From Vicia villosa (lineage: Eukaryota; Streptophyta; Magnoliopsida; Fabales; Fabaceae), in assembly GCF_029867415.1 (NCBI RefSeq), contig NW_026705775.1:124001-188000 (forward strand): DNA of 64,000 bases, read 5' to 3'. The notes beneath the pieces were generated by a model. That model searched no databases, had not been told where the DNA came from, and saw only the letters and a list, made by a program, of their open reading frames with translations. A program made the translations under genes and the position numbers. This document shows positions 32,924 through 44,860 of the stretch, piece by piece (within the stretch, counting starts at the first letter, position 1; each line of letters opens with the position of its first letter).

Positions 32924-33590
32924 GATATAATGAAATGTGTTTGAATTTGGTATAGAGAAGAAACCTGTGTTGTGTTGATGGTTCTGTCTTTGGTAGGAGG
33001 TATTTATGTAGAATGAGAATGTTGTAATGAGGATTAAAAGACATGGTTTGGAGTTATTTAGGGGAAAATGTTAACTTGGTTGGTTATTAAAGGGTTATGT
33101 ATGTATGGTTCTCCAAGGTTTCAGGGCTGTTCAATAATTACTCCTTTAGCAACTTTAATATAGTAAATATTTTCTAATAAAATCTAAAATTAATTATGAA
33201 AAATGGAATTTGAAGGTAGCTTATTTATTTATTTATTTTTTTCATGGTAATTTATTATCCTGTTTACTGACAAAATAAATAATGAATGTTTGGATTATAT
33301 GTGGTTTTGCTCTGTTCTCATATTTGAGTTAAAACTTCTTTATTTCAACATACATGATTGTTCTGCATAGCAATGTCTATTTCTACTTTTTAAATGCTTA
33401 TAATTATTTTTTAATAATTAATATAAATTCAACACTTTTTTTTTTTTATAATTATTATTTATTCTATATGCTTATAGATCCAATAGTTCTTTTTTAGAGT
33501 TTAATGGACATTCACCATTGTAAAGAAATTTTACTCAGCCGTTATTGAGTTATCACGAGGAAGAAGCATTTACATCGGGTTAATCATTCA
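32924..33590. other. 5' flank of the AGP gene and AT-rich spacer
   Basis: The proximal 100 bp hold the likely TATA box and leader. Beyond that is AT-rich DNA without recognisable features. Confidence 0.45.
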
Positions 33591-33599
33591 TCTAAAGAT

Positions 33600-33905
33600 T
33601 AAAGACTCACTCAAACAAATGAGAGAGATTCCACATATTTACGAAAAACTTTAAGGTGATAGGTGTATGAGTCATCTCACTTATAAAATACTCAACCTTC
33701 ACTTTTCTAAACAATGTGAGACTTAGAACTCACAATTGTTTCTCAACACAACTCACACTTGTTTTAAAAACAATCTCCCCCTCAAGTGTAAGTCCATCTA
33801 CTATGCTGCCCCTCAAGCAAAAACTTTTTCATTCACATGCTTGTACCGCCGTTAGTAGACACCCTTACTCGTCATGAATACTACAATGGGACACATTGTC
33901 TTAAA
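33600..33905 (-). mobile_element. TRIM relic related to the pair at 12 kb
   Basis: The stretch shares with 12063-12300 the words CCACATATTTAC, TTAAGGTGATA, TCATCTCACTTATAAA, CTCAACCT, AACTCACACTTG and CTCCCCCTCAAGTGTAAG. It also shares GCCCCTCAAGCAAAAACT and TACAATGGGACAC, in the same order. It therefore includes the 3' terminal repeat, the polypurine tract complement and part of the interior of a diverged, truncated copy. Confidence 0.75.
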
Positions 33906-34129
33906 CCCAAAGAGCGAAACACAAATAATGAACTACATAAATCTCGTATAACATTGATAAGTGTAATTTGTTTTTTAGTATAACTTAATATCTCATATTA
34001 TAATTTTTTAATTCAATTCAAAAGGTTATATTCGGTAAGTGGTTGGAAAAACTCTCAAATCACATTCGATATAATAAACTCACCTTTTATGACATGTTGA
34101 CTGAACGTAATGAAGTTGCAATTTAGAAG

Positions 34130-34780
34130 GTATAACATTATACAAACGTTAACAACAACATACATCAACAAAAAAAACCTTAAACAACATACAACATGCA
34201 ACTTTTATTAACAAAAAAAAATTCATCAACAACATACCTTAAACACCATACACCATACAACTTTTATTACCAACAACATACAACTTTGATCAACAACAAC
34301 ATACCTTAACAACAACATACATCATATATCATAAAAAACAAAGTCATCAACAAAAACAAAATCATCAACAATATACTTTAAACAACATACAACTTTTATC
34401 ACCAACAACATACCTTAAACAACATACAACATATATCAACAAAAATAAAATCATCACCAACATACCTTAAATAACATACAACGTACAACTTTTATTATCA
34501 GTAACATACAGCTTATATCAACAACAACATACAACTTATATCAATAACAACATACCTTGAACAACATACAATATATATCAACAAAAACAAAATGATCAAT
34601 AATATACCTTAAATAACATACAACGTATAAATGTTATTACCAAAAACATACACATTTTATCAACAACAACATACAACTTATATAAACAAAATCATCAACA
34701 ACATATAACTTTTATCAACAACATGCCTAAAACAACATACACCATATATCAATAAAAACAAAATTAACAACAACATAAAA
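34130..34780. repeat. Degenerate AACAACATAC-type repeat tract
   Basis: For about 650 bp the plus strand is dominated by permutations of AACAACATACAACTTTTATC, ATCAACAA and CATACCTTAAA, with strong strand asymmetry (A/C-rich on plus, G-poor). Units vary in length, so this is an irregular minisatellite rather than a clean tandem array. No coding meaning was seen. Confidence 0.7.
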
Positions 34781-35358
34781 TGTGGAAACATCTCGCGTAC
34801 CTGAAATGTGAAGAGGAAGTGAAAAAAATGAGTTTCGTGTAACACCTATCTCTGATCCATAAGAGGTGAAGAAGATATGTTGGAATTTTGTGAAGAAGTG
34901 ATATGCAACCGTTCATGGAGTTAAGATGAGGCTTGCGAGAGTGTTAGTATTTCATTTTGAGAGAGACAAATGTTCTGTTCTAAAAGACCAAACATTCGCT
35001 TAAATATATGTTACACTTTTTACCACGGTTCCTAAAAACGATCGTGATTAAATGTAGGTACATTTCATGGCGGTTGCTATTTTAGACCGTGGTGAAAGAT
35101 ATTTTATTTTTAATATAAATATTAAGATTATTAGTGACGCATCCATATTGTAAACAAAAAATAGAAGAAAAAACTGCTGGTGCTAGGATTCAAAGCATCT
35201 AAGCCTTAACACATCACTATGGTTATTACTATGTACCGTAGTGAAAAGTATTTTAATAAAAGAAATAAAAAAGCACACGCCTAAATAAGAGTTATTACCT
35301 CAGTTGGTTTAATAACCGTGATAATATCATGTTACGTTAGGTGTTTTTTCTAGTAGTG
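34781..35358. mobile_element. Right end of a CACTA-type element (fragment)
   Basis: The sequence ends in TTTTTTCTAGTAGTG (35344-35358), the complement of a CACTACTAGAAAAA terminus. The interior carries ACCACGGTT / GACCGTGGTGAAA words common in legume non-autonomous CACTA elements. The left terminus was not found, so the left border is unknown. The end plus its flank is then duplicated in tandem (next entry). Confidence 0.5.
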
Positions 35359-35441
35359 TTGACTCAAATCATAGTCAACCGTGATAATATCATGTTACGT
35401 TAGGTGTTTTTTCTAGTAGTGTTGACTCAAATCATAGTCAA
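35316..35441. repeat. 63-bp perfect tandem duplication spanning a CACTA end
   Basis: The stretch from CCGTGATAATATCATG to GACTCAAATCATAGTCA appears twice with a 63-bp offset (35316 and 35379) and essentially no differences. It includes the CACTA-type terminus and 18 bp of flanking DNA, so the duplication happened after the insertion. Further copies of the word GACTCAAATCAT/ATTCAAATCA follow up to about 35590. Confidence 0.85.
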
Positions 35442-36670
<1,229 letters not shown>

Positions 36671-36746
36671 TCTCTCTTTAAAATTCTAAAATAAACTTGC
36701 ATGACTTAGGTTTTACTGCCTATTATCTTTTCAATATTGATAAAAT

Positions 36747-37990
36747 TTATCTGGTTGCAATATTATTATCTAAGCGTAGATATGTGATATATACATCATG
36801 AACTTTAAGTTGTCTTGATGCATAATCCACAACTTGTCCATTCTGCATCAACACACCTCTTAAACGTATCTTAGAAGCATCACAATACACGACAAAAGAT
36901 TTAGTTGGACTCGGGAAAATTAACACTGGTGCCAATGTCAACCTCCTCTTAAGCTCTTGGAAACTCTCTTCACACTTTACATCCCAAACATAAGTCCGAC
37001 CCTTCCTAGTTAGATGAGTTAATGACAACACCAACTTGGAAAAGCCTTTAATAAATCTATGATAATAACTAGCTAACCCAAGAAAGCTTCAGATCTTAGT
37101 GACAGACTTCTGAGTTTTCCATTAACTCAACCTTCGACGGATCCATATAAATATCTCTACTAGAAATCACATGGCCGAGAAAAATCACTTTTATCAACCA
37201 AAACTTGCACTTTAACAACTTAGCATACAATTGCTTCTCTTGCAATAACTTCAACTCAACTCTCAGATGTTCAACATGTTCTTCATCCGTCTTCGAATAA
37301 ATCAGAATATCACCGATAAAAACTACAACAAACTTATCAAAATACTGATGAAAAATCCTATTAATATACTCCATGAACACACCAGGTGCATTAGACAAAC
37401 CAAACGACATCTTTGAATACTCGTAATGACCGTACCTCGTTCTGAATGCAGTCTTCGGAATATCTTCAACCCTCACACGAATCTGATGATACCTTTACCT
37501 CAAATTAATCTTACTGAAGATGCAAGCGCCCACTAAATGATCCATCAAATCATCAATCCTCAGAAGTAGGTACTTGTTCTTGATAGTGACTTTATTTAAT
37601 TGTCGATAGTCAACACACAACCACATATTATCGTCCTTCTTCTTCACCAACAACATCGGTGCACCCCATGAAGAAACACTAGGTCAAATGAACTTTTCTC
37701 AAGAAAATCCTCTAGTTGCCTATTCAACTCACTCAACTTTGTAGCAAACATTCGATACGGGGCTATTGACACCGAACTCGTACCTGGTACTAGGTCGATG
37801 GCAAATTCCACCTCGCGCTTAGGCGGCAATTCACTGATATCATTTGGAAACACTTTTGAAAAACCACACACAACTGGAAGCTCCATCATCATAGCTTTAT
37901 TATCGATTTCCAAAGCAGCAAACATCTGCGCTTCATCCTTTAAGAGTTCTACTACTTGCTTAGCAAATATAAACATCAACTCTTCACCTT
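36747..37990 (-). pseudogene. Ty3/gypsy pol fragment (reverse transcriptase to RNase H), degenerate
   Basis: Minus-strand segments in order: an RT N-terminal part (LPPKREVEFAIDLVPGTSSV, IAPYRM, ELNRQLEDFLEK), then a frame-shifted stretch ([20 protein letters not shown]). Next is the RT core ([20 protein letters not shown], then [19 protein letters not shown]; 37096-37476), and finally the RNase H start (FVVYCDASKIRLRGVLMQNG; 36747-37034). The catalytic Y-x-D-D motif reads FIGD, so the second-last Asp is lost. Several frame breaks are present. This is a chromovirus-like (Del/Tekay-type) relic without visible LTRs. Confidence 0.9.
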
Positions 37991-39044
37991 CGTTTTCTTT
38001 TGAATTTTCTCGGTGGCATATTATTTTTTATTGAGGTATCCTCCTTTTCTTTTGATTCTTGACGAAATAGTAATAATTATTAGAAAATCACACACAACCC
38101 GACAATCGTAAATATCATAATTCAAATTTTAATAATGATGTTCAAGCTATTAATATCATCATACTTCTGGATTTATGTACTGTGGCATATTAATTTAAGT
38201 AGCTTTATAAATGATTCAGACAAACAGCTTAAAATGGTCCAAGTAAAATTCTAACTTTCTTGTAACTTCTCTTAATAGGTACATGTCTTTCTCAATTTCC
38301 AAATGACTATTTCTAGAAGCTTTCTAAACCAATCAGAACCGTTGCTATGTCAATCAAATGGCTGGACTGAAAGAGAGTTCCCACCAATTGCTCTCATTTT
38401 AGAAACATAGACAGCCAAATAATCCCTTTCACATTTCTTTTCACTTTTTTTCCTTTCTAAGTAACCAATAACTTCAGCAAAATAGTTCAAAAATCCAAAC
38501 GTACAAGTAATCCATCCGACCCATGTGGCAAATTCAAGGGTATAATGGTATTTCATGATAAGTTATGAATCACCGACACATACGTGATGCATACGTATTC
38601 AACGTTAGATATAATACTGAAACTGCCATGTAAACACGGTTAATAAACACGACTAATAATTTTAGAAAATAGAAGTGATTGCATGTAATCACATGTGTAG
38701 GTATCATGTCTCTGCGGACACCTACCATGTCTTTAATCTGAAGTGTGTTTGACTATATATCGGAAGCGCTAGTCCCCTAAATTTTGGTTTGATAAGCCAT
38801 TCTGAACCAACTAGCATTGATTGGTCTTGTGGGGATGTTAACATCCTTAACCAAAAAGAAATAGTAACATAAAAAATTCTTAATGTTCAATGTACCATTT
38901 CACCAACTTTAAAATGATGGTCTTTTGAAGTAAACTTGAACAAGTTTTCCTCATTCCTATATAAGCTCATATCTTGGTTCTGTCATTGAACAAATCCTCT
39001 TCAATCTCTTTGACACAGTTAAAACAAATCATATTCTCAGAAAA
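37991..39044. other. Spacer and promoter of the small secreted peptide gene
   Basis: No gene was recognised in the distal part; a 68-codon minus-strand frame at 38350-38556 has no family resemblance. Near the gene, a clear TATA box (TATATAA, 38958-38964) lies 81 bp before the start codon. Confidence 0.5.
38958..38964 (+). promoter_or_regulatory. TATA box of the 39045 gene
   Basis: TATATAA lies 81 bp upstream of the ATG, leaving a leader of roughly 50 bp if transcription starts about 30 bp downstream. Position and sequence are canonical for a plant class II promoter. Confidence 0.65.
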
Positions 39045-39251
39045 ATGGCATCATTTGGTAGCTTTACTGCTAACATTTTGATGGCAGCAATGATTATTGG
39101 CATGTTTTGTGTGACAAACATTGTGGCACAAGATTCAGGGATTGCACCAACAGGTCAGTTGGAGGCTGGAGATGGGTTTGCTTTACCTGTTTCAAAGATG
39201 GTCTTGTGTTCTTCTGTTTTGGTTTCTCTTGTGGCATTCATGTTGAAGTGA
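39045..39251 (+). CDS. Small secreted, probably GPI-anchored peptide (AG-peptide-like), 68 aa
   Basis: The single exon encodes an N-terminal signal peptide (hydrophobic ANILMAAMIIGMFCVTNIVA, cleavage near VAQ-DS). A mature core of only about 20 residues (QDSGIAPTGQLEAGDGFALP) follows, then a C-terminal hydrophobic segment (MVLCSSVLVSLVAFMLK). The architecture is that of arabinogalactan peptides or other tiny GPI-anchored wall proteins. The mature core has just two Pro (APT, LPV), so it is a weak AGP candidate. Similar short plant proteins with a 'DSG.AP...FALPVS..VLCSS..VS' layout are known to me only as uncharacterised. A canonical TATA box supports it as a real gene. It is on the opposite strand to the AGP23-like gene, 6 kb away, and not an obvious duplicate of it. 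Confidence 0.75.
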   Translation: MASFGSFTANILMAAMIIGMFCVTNIVAQDSGIAPTGQLEAGDGFALPVSKMVLCSSVLVSLVAFMLK

Positions 39252-40065
39252 ATTTGTAAACAATGAATTTGAATTCTTTCTTACACTTAAAAAGTTTATG
39301 CTTGTTTGTTGAAAATGGTATGTATTGAAAACTAGCTTTAGTAGGTATGTAACTTGTACTCTCCTATTGGTGTGATCTTATATATGTATGTATTTGTTGA
39401 ATTCCTTGTAATTGATTACTTTTGTTGTTTCCTTTAATTGAATTCTTCACAATTTATCTGTTTCTCATGTGTTGAGAAAAATCTAAATCCAGCACTGAAA
39501 AATCTAATATGCTTCCTTTGTACTAAAATAAAATCAAATAATGTCCAACTATATTGCATTAGGACAAATTAGAGACATTTAACATGGTTAAAATTTCCAG
39601 ATCAACATTTAACAAGGTTAAGAGTTCCAGATCAGACATCATATAGCCTAAGCATATGCTTATAAGTAAGGACAATTCTCATCCTACAAACCGGTTTTGT
39701 ATGGACGACGTCAAACTCTAACTCTGTCATGGTATTAGAGCTTGGCTTAAGATCCGATGGACCACCTGCTATCAGGTTTCTACTATCGGACCACCCACCA
39801 TTTACCTAAGCATAAAGGAATTTGTTAGGAGTCATATATGAACCGAACATGAGCTTATAAGTGGGGGAAATTCTCTTAACAAACATAAAAGTAAATTTCT
39901 ATTATTCTATTGAATGGATATATACACAATTGGTTTCTCTATTTTGTATACTGATGCATAACTATTAATCACAACACAGCATTGTAAAACTTAGCAGCAC
40001 TGATCTAACTTTCATTTCAACTTTGAACATTGGAAAGAAAATGGAAGGAAAAGACAGTGCAATGT
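39252..40065. other. Convergent 3' flanks; spacer
   Basis: 3' UTR-like DNA of the peptide gene, then spacer up to the CtpA stop codon. A stretch near 39620-39880 (AAGCATATGCTTATAAGTAAGGACAATTCTCATCC..., GTATTAGAGCTTGGCTTAAGATCCGATGG) resembles an LTR/primer-site remnant but has no partner. Confidence 0.4.
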
Positions 40066-43000
40066 TCAAGAAACAGTTCCCTTTGACTCCATATCCAACT
40101 CATGTTCAGCTACCATAATGCATGAATCTGCTTCAAGAGATGAGATTGAGGTTTTATCTTTGGTTGAAAGTTCTTTTGGTGAATTAAGCATTTCTGTTGT
40201 GCACTGCACGTCTGGCGTAATTCCGACCTGATCTATGTCATGAAGAGCTGGTGATACGTATTTTGCCACTGTAACAAAGAGGGCCGAACCATCGTGAAGC
40301 TGCGTGACACTCTGCAATGAAAATGATACATGGCATAAGATTGACAGCAAATTGCTTTTGATCATTATATAACAAAAAAGACGAACGATACCTGAATCTT
40401 TCCTTTCCCAAATGTTTTGTTCCCTACAAGAATTGCTCGACCGTTATCATGTAATGCCCCAGCTAAGATCTCACTGGCACTTGCACTTCCCTCATTGACC
40501 TGTTGTGGATACAAAAATTGTCATTCATCAAACTAGCAATTTAAGCATAGGTAATCTTAATGTTTATAGAAATTATTGTTAGTACTCACAATCACTACAA
40601 GTGGATCATGTGTTATAGCATGTCCATTAATCATATTAATAGGTGACATGTTCCCATCTCTATCGATTGTATTCACCAGAGTCTCATCTCCATCTAACCA
40701 TATCTGAGCAACATCAAGGCCTGCTTTTACCAAGCCTCCCTGCAACAAAATCACGTCAAAGAAACGAGGAAGTCACTTCTATGTTACAGTTATACTAATC
40801 CGGAGATAGGATAAAACAACAAAATTTTCCATGAAAAGGTGATTTACGGGATTGTTACGGAGATCAAGTATGTATGAATGTACTCCTTGATTTTTCATTT
40901 CCTGAATAGCATTCTGCATGTCTTCAGCAGCACTCTGTCAATAAGCAATATGGAACAAGAAAAGTTTATGACCTCTTTTGAATAAACACCTTAATTAAGC
41001 CCTTCTAACATAAACATTTATCATATAAATGTTCATGTATAAACTTTATAACAAAAGATACACTAAAATCAAACTATTTTCATCAGCTATCATGTAGAGC
41101 TTATGGAAATAAACCGAAAATAGCTTATGGACACGTGTTTCTATAAGATCTGCCAAACAGTCTCACAAGTGCATATGTATGTAAATAAACTCAAATAAGT
41201 CAATCTAGACAGACCCTCTCTATAGTTTATATGAAAAGCAGTTAGCGAACAAAACGGTAGCTGGTTTAAATATTTTATTTTTTAGCCGAATATCAAAGTC
41301 AAATTTTATTTTATAGTTGACTCTCTTGCTCACCTGAGAGAAGGTTGACAATTTCACATAGCCAGTTTTGATCACCTGCCCTTCTGAGGATTTGTGAGGG
41401 ATGATGGCACTGGATATTGGAGAGAGCTTGATATACTCCCTTGATAGATTAACCTTCAAGAATATTATATCAGCAATGAAATATTGTGAACTTTGAAGTC
41501 CAAACAAAAAGGGATTTTTTTCCGGTAGAATAAATGCTTTTGTACATACAAGAGCATAAGGTAAAATCTAAGAATGCGTAAACATTTTCATTAATATCAT
41601 AATCATTAAATTGTCAACTTTACCTCTCGGATATAAGAGCTTTTACTTGAGTCTTTGACCTAGAGAAGACAAGTTTTCAAGTTAGTATCTAGCAGTAAGC
41701 TCAAATGCTTCAAAAAGCTTGGAAAGAATGAAATATTGAAGCAACAAATTTTGGAAGTAGTCAAGGTTGAATAACCCCTAGTCCGAGAAAAAGAAACTGA
41801 GAGTTGAAAATTTAACTCTTCCCAACAAAAGAAGGCGAAGTCTCAAAGGTGATCTAAGAATACATGTGCGATATATAACTCAATTTTAGTTTTTAAAAAT
41901 GGAACTGTGAACTAGTTTCACAATGAACCTTTACTGTAACAGTTGTTCCGGCAGTCCCTCTAAGCCTCTGCGCTGCAGCTTCACTATCAATGCCATCAAG
42001 CCTCTCCCCTGCAGCAACAGATCCATTTTCAAACAAAAGAGAATTACCATTCGATCTCAGAGGAAAAATCACTTGTTATATTACATCATAAGTCTACATT
42101 ATTACTGTTTTCAAATTAAGTCTTTTAGAATAATTAATCACACAACACTAGAAGTAAATAGGGAAATAAATGAGACTTGAAAAAAACTAGATACTTGATC
42201 AGTACCATTTATCTCAACTATTTCATCTCCTTGATGAATACCGGCTCGGGAAGCTGGACTGTTTTCTATGCATGACAAAACAACCTGTAATAAGAAACTA
42301 GGGGTCAACAGCATAATCAAATGACACCGGATCAATAAGCATGAAAATTTGATAGCTGAAAAACAATTGAAAGTGATGTTTGCAAGTAACTGACCAAATG
42401 TCCTGTTCTAGGTTCAACATTTATGAAGAGGCCTACTCCTTGTAAGTTTCCATCACTTCCAATTCTAAATCCTTGATATTCCTGAAAGTAAGCTCAATTA
42501 CTATCATATTATATAGGAGTATCAGTGTCTTATGTTTTTGACATTAACAATGTCAGAGTCTTTTGTCTGTGTCGTGTCCCAGTGTCACGTGTGAGAGAGT
42601 TGAAAGAAGACCTTTGGACTAATAATTCTAGTGAAAGGATCGCCAAGTGTAGAAAGCATTCCACTAATTTTCATATAAGCTGCATCCGCTGAGTTCAAAG
42701 GAAACATTTCCACCATTGTTTGTTGCAATTTCATATCCCAATCTACAAGTAAAACTCTATATTTTATGACTAAACCAAGTTATTGAAGAGGTTAATTAAT
42801 TATTATGAATTGATCATATAATTATTTATACCTTGATGATTAAATGTAGGATCAACAAATGTTTCTCGAATCAAACCCCATGCTTCCACCAGAGTTCTTT
42901 GAACTGCATTTACCTACCAACAGACCCTCTTCAACTAATCAAGATTAAGTTAATTAACCTTAACAAATTAACAAACAAACTCAAGTAATATTTATCATAA

Positions 43001-43326
43001 ATTCATAATTAGTTATTCAAATTGATAGAGATAGAAGAAAAAAACACCTCAGGTGCGCGTGAAACAGGAAAAGCAACGGTGAGCGATTGAGCGAGAGCCG
43101 TTGGCGCGTGGAAGAAAATACAGAAAGAGAGAGCAGCCGAAACGCCGAATCCAAAAGCACTTTTTGTAACAGATTCTAGCTTATTTTTCAACTTCACTTC
43201 TTCTATATCAAAGCACAGGTTATTTCTCTTCCATGTTGTTATCGGTTTTGGTTTTGTTAATTTTGGTGGACAATTTGTTGCAGATTTAACATCGAAATTC
43301 AAATTGTGACTAATAGTTTTTAACAT
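40066..43326 (-). CDS. Plastid C-terminal processing peptidase (CtpA1/CtpA3-like, S41A), 494 aa, 12 exons
   Basis: The minus-strand exons are 43048-43326, 42832-42913, 42612-42742, 42395-42481, 42206-42284, 41929-42008, 41624-41659, 41334-41453, 40848-40934, 40590-40739, 40392-40499 and 40066-40311. All are GT-AG with one open frame. Residues 1-92 form a basic transit peptide followed by a hydrophobic stretch ending [11 protein letters not shown], a bipartite signal for the thylakoid lumen. A PDZ domain (about 190-255) contains [20 protein letters not shown]. The protease core has [13 protein letters not shown], with the catalytic Ser (S384) in [10 protein letters not shown] and the Lys (K409) in FGKGKIQ, 25 residues apart as in Prc/CtpA. 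The family cleaves C-termini of lumenal or membrane proteins; CtpA2 matures photosystem II D1. This sequence ([24 protein letters not shown]) looks closer to the Arabidopsis CtpA1/CtpA3 group, whose substrates are less clear. The 80-residue tail after VGITPDVQC is Ser/Glu-rich. Confidence 0.93.
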
Positions 43327-44136
43327 CGTTTTTCTTTTTTTGGTTTAATCTTGCAGGTGAATGGCATGGTATAGAGTAGGAGAAGAGTTTTGGTTTTGAA
43401 GTTGCGACGGTTATGTGTTGGGGAGCTTGACACTTGTAGTATGTGGACCCCACATGAATCTTCTTCTGCTGTGGCTCTCTTTGTTTCTCGGATATTCTCC
43501 TCTATGATTGATTCTTGGGTGGACACATTTGAAACGCTTCATTGAAATCGATCGATTTATTGTCTTTTTTTTTTGCCAATGAATTGAGTCGGGTCGGGGT
43601 TGATGAAGTTGTTTAATTCTGATAAGATATGATTGCTTCGGTCGGATTCGAATAATTATTTGACCCGTAGAAAATTGAACTCAATTAATATTTATTTTGG
43701 CAATTTCTTCATCCTCTCTTAATACTCTTACGTATATGGAGGTATGTTAAACTGGTAAGCATTGGGAAAAATTTCGAAATAATTCAGTTCAGTCAAATTT
43801 TCATAGATGCACCTTCGGAACAAACTAAAGTTGAGTAAAAAAAGATGCGTCCATAGATATATCTACGAAAACAGAGAGATATTTTTGGAAGCGCACATAA
43901 TGGCTAAGAACCCCAAAGAATCGAGTAAAAAATTCTCTTTATTTTATTTATTTTTATTACTATAGTGTCAACCCATAATAAAAATGGAATTCATAATATT
44001 GTTAAGTTATTATCATTTTTATAATCTATTGGCGACATTATATACTCACAAGAGTACAAGAAATGTAATATAAAATTTTGAGTGTTATTTAATTTGTAGT
44101 TTAAAGTAGGATAATGATCAAATTAATGTTCCATGA
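43327..44136. other. CtpA promoter side and spacer
   Basis: The first 200 bp upstream of CtpA (on its strand) contain a 68-codon out-of-context frame ending near the start and are probably leader. The rest is AT-rich, with nothing recognised. Confidence 0.4.
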
Positions 44137-44398
44137 TAGGGTTGGAAATGAGTCGATTCGAGTCGAACTCGCCTCAGCTTAGTTCGACTCGTTAAAAATT
44201 GGTCAAGTTCGAGTTCAAGACAAAATTTTATTCAACTAAAACTCGACTCGTTAAGAATTAATCGAGTTTGAGTTTATCACGAACTTTTTTCAGCTCAAAC
44301 TTGACTTGTTAGAAGTTCACGAACATCTCGGTTCAACTCGTTAGGTTACTCTTGTTAGGTTCAACTCGCTTATTTCACGAACATTTTTTTAAAGTCTA

Positions 44399-44436
<38 letters not shown>

Positions 44437-44852
44437 AAATTTTAAATTAATATTTTTTAAATAAAAAATATAGAAATAAAATAAAAATTATAAGATTGGA
44501 ATTTATACGATGTTAATTTTATTTGTATAATTATTTGTAGAAATATTGTTCTCACTTGAGAATATAAATTATTAATTAAAACCGTTAGATTAAAATAAAA
44601 TATGATACTAAGATTTAGAGCAAATCTTTAAATCTACTCTTAAAGACAATATAATCTATCTCATATATAATCGAATTGACTCATGAACCTAATGAGTCGA
44701 ACTATGTGTAGTTCAAGTTCGGCTCATTTAGTTAACGAACTTAGTTTTTAGCTCATACTCAGTTCATTTGGTTCATGAACCTAGTTCAACGATTAATTTT
44801 TGAATCGAATTTCGAACTATTTTCGAGTTAGTTTGGTTCATTGCCAGCCCTA
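44137..44852. mobile_element. Non-autonomous hAT-type element, 716 bp
   Basis: It starts TAGGGTTGGAAATGAG and ends TCATTGCCAGCCCTA, imperfect inverted ends. The flanking 8-mers TTCCATGA (44129-44136) and TTCAATGA (44853-44860) differ at one base, consistent with an older hAT insertion. The sub-terminal regions are packed with TCGAGTTCGA / GAACTCG words in inverse order. A short (TA)n tract (44403-44433) lies inside. No coding capacity. Confidence 0.82.
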
Positions 44853-44860
44853 TTCAATGA

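Noticed and set aside
38350..38556. 68-codon minus-strand frame with a hydrophobic start
   Set aside because: No recognised motif, no promoter, and short enough to occur by chance in this spacer.
43320..43526. 68-codon frame overlapping the CtpA start on the same strand
   Set aside because: Overlaps the first codons in another frame; more likely leader sequence than a gene.
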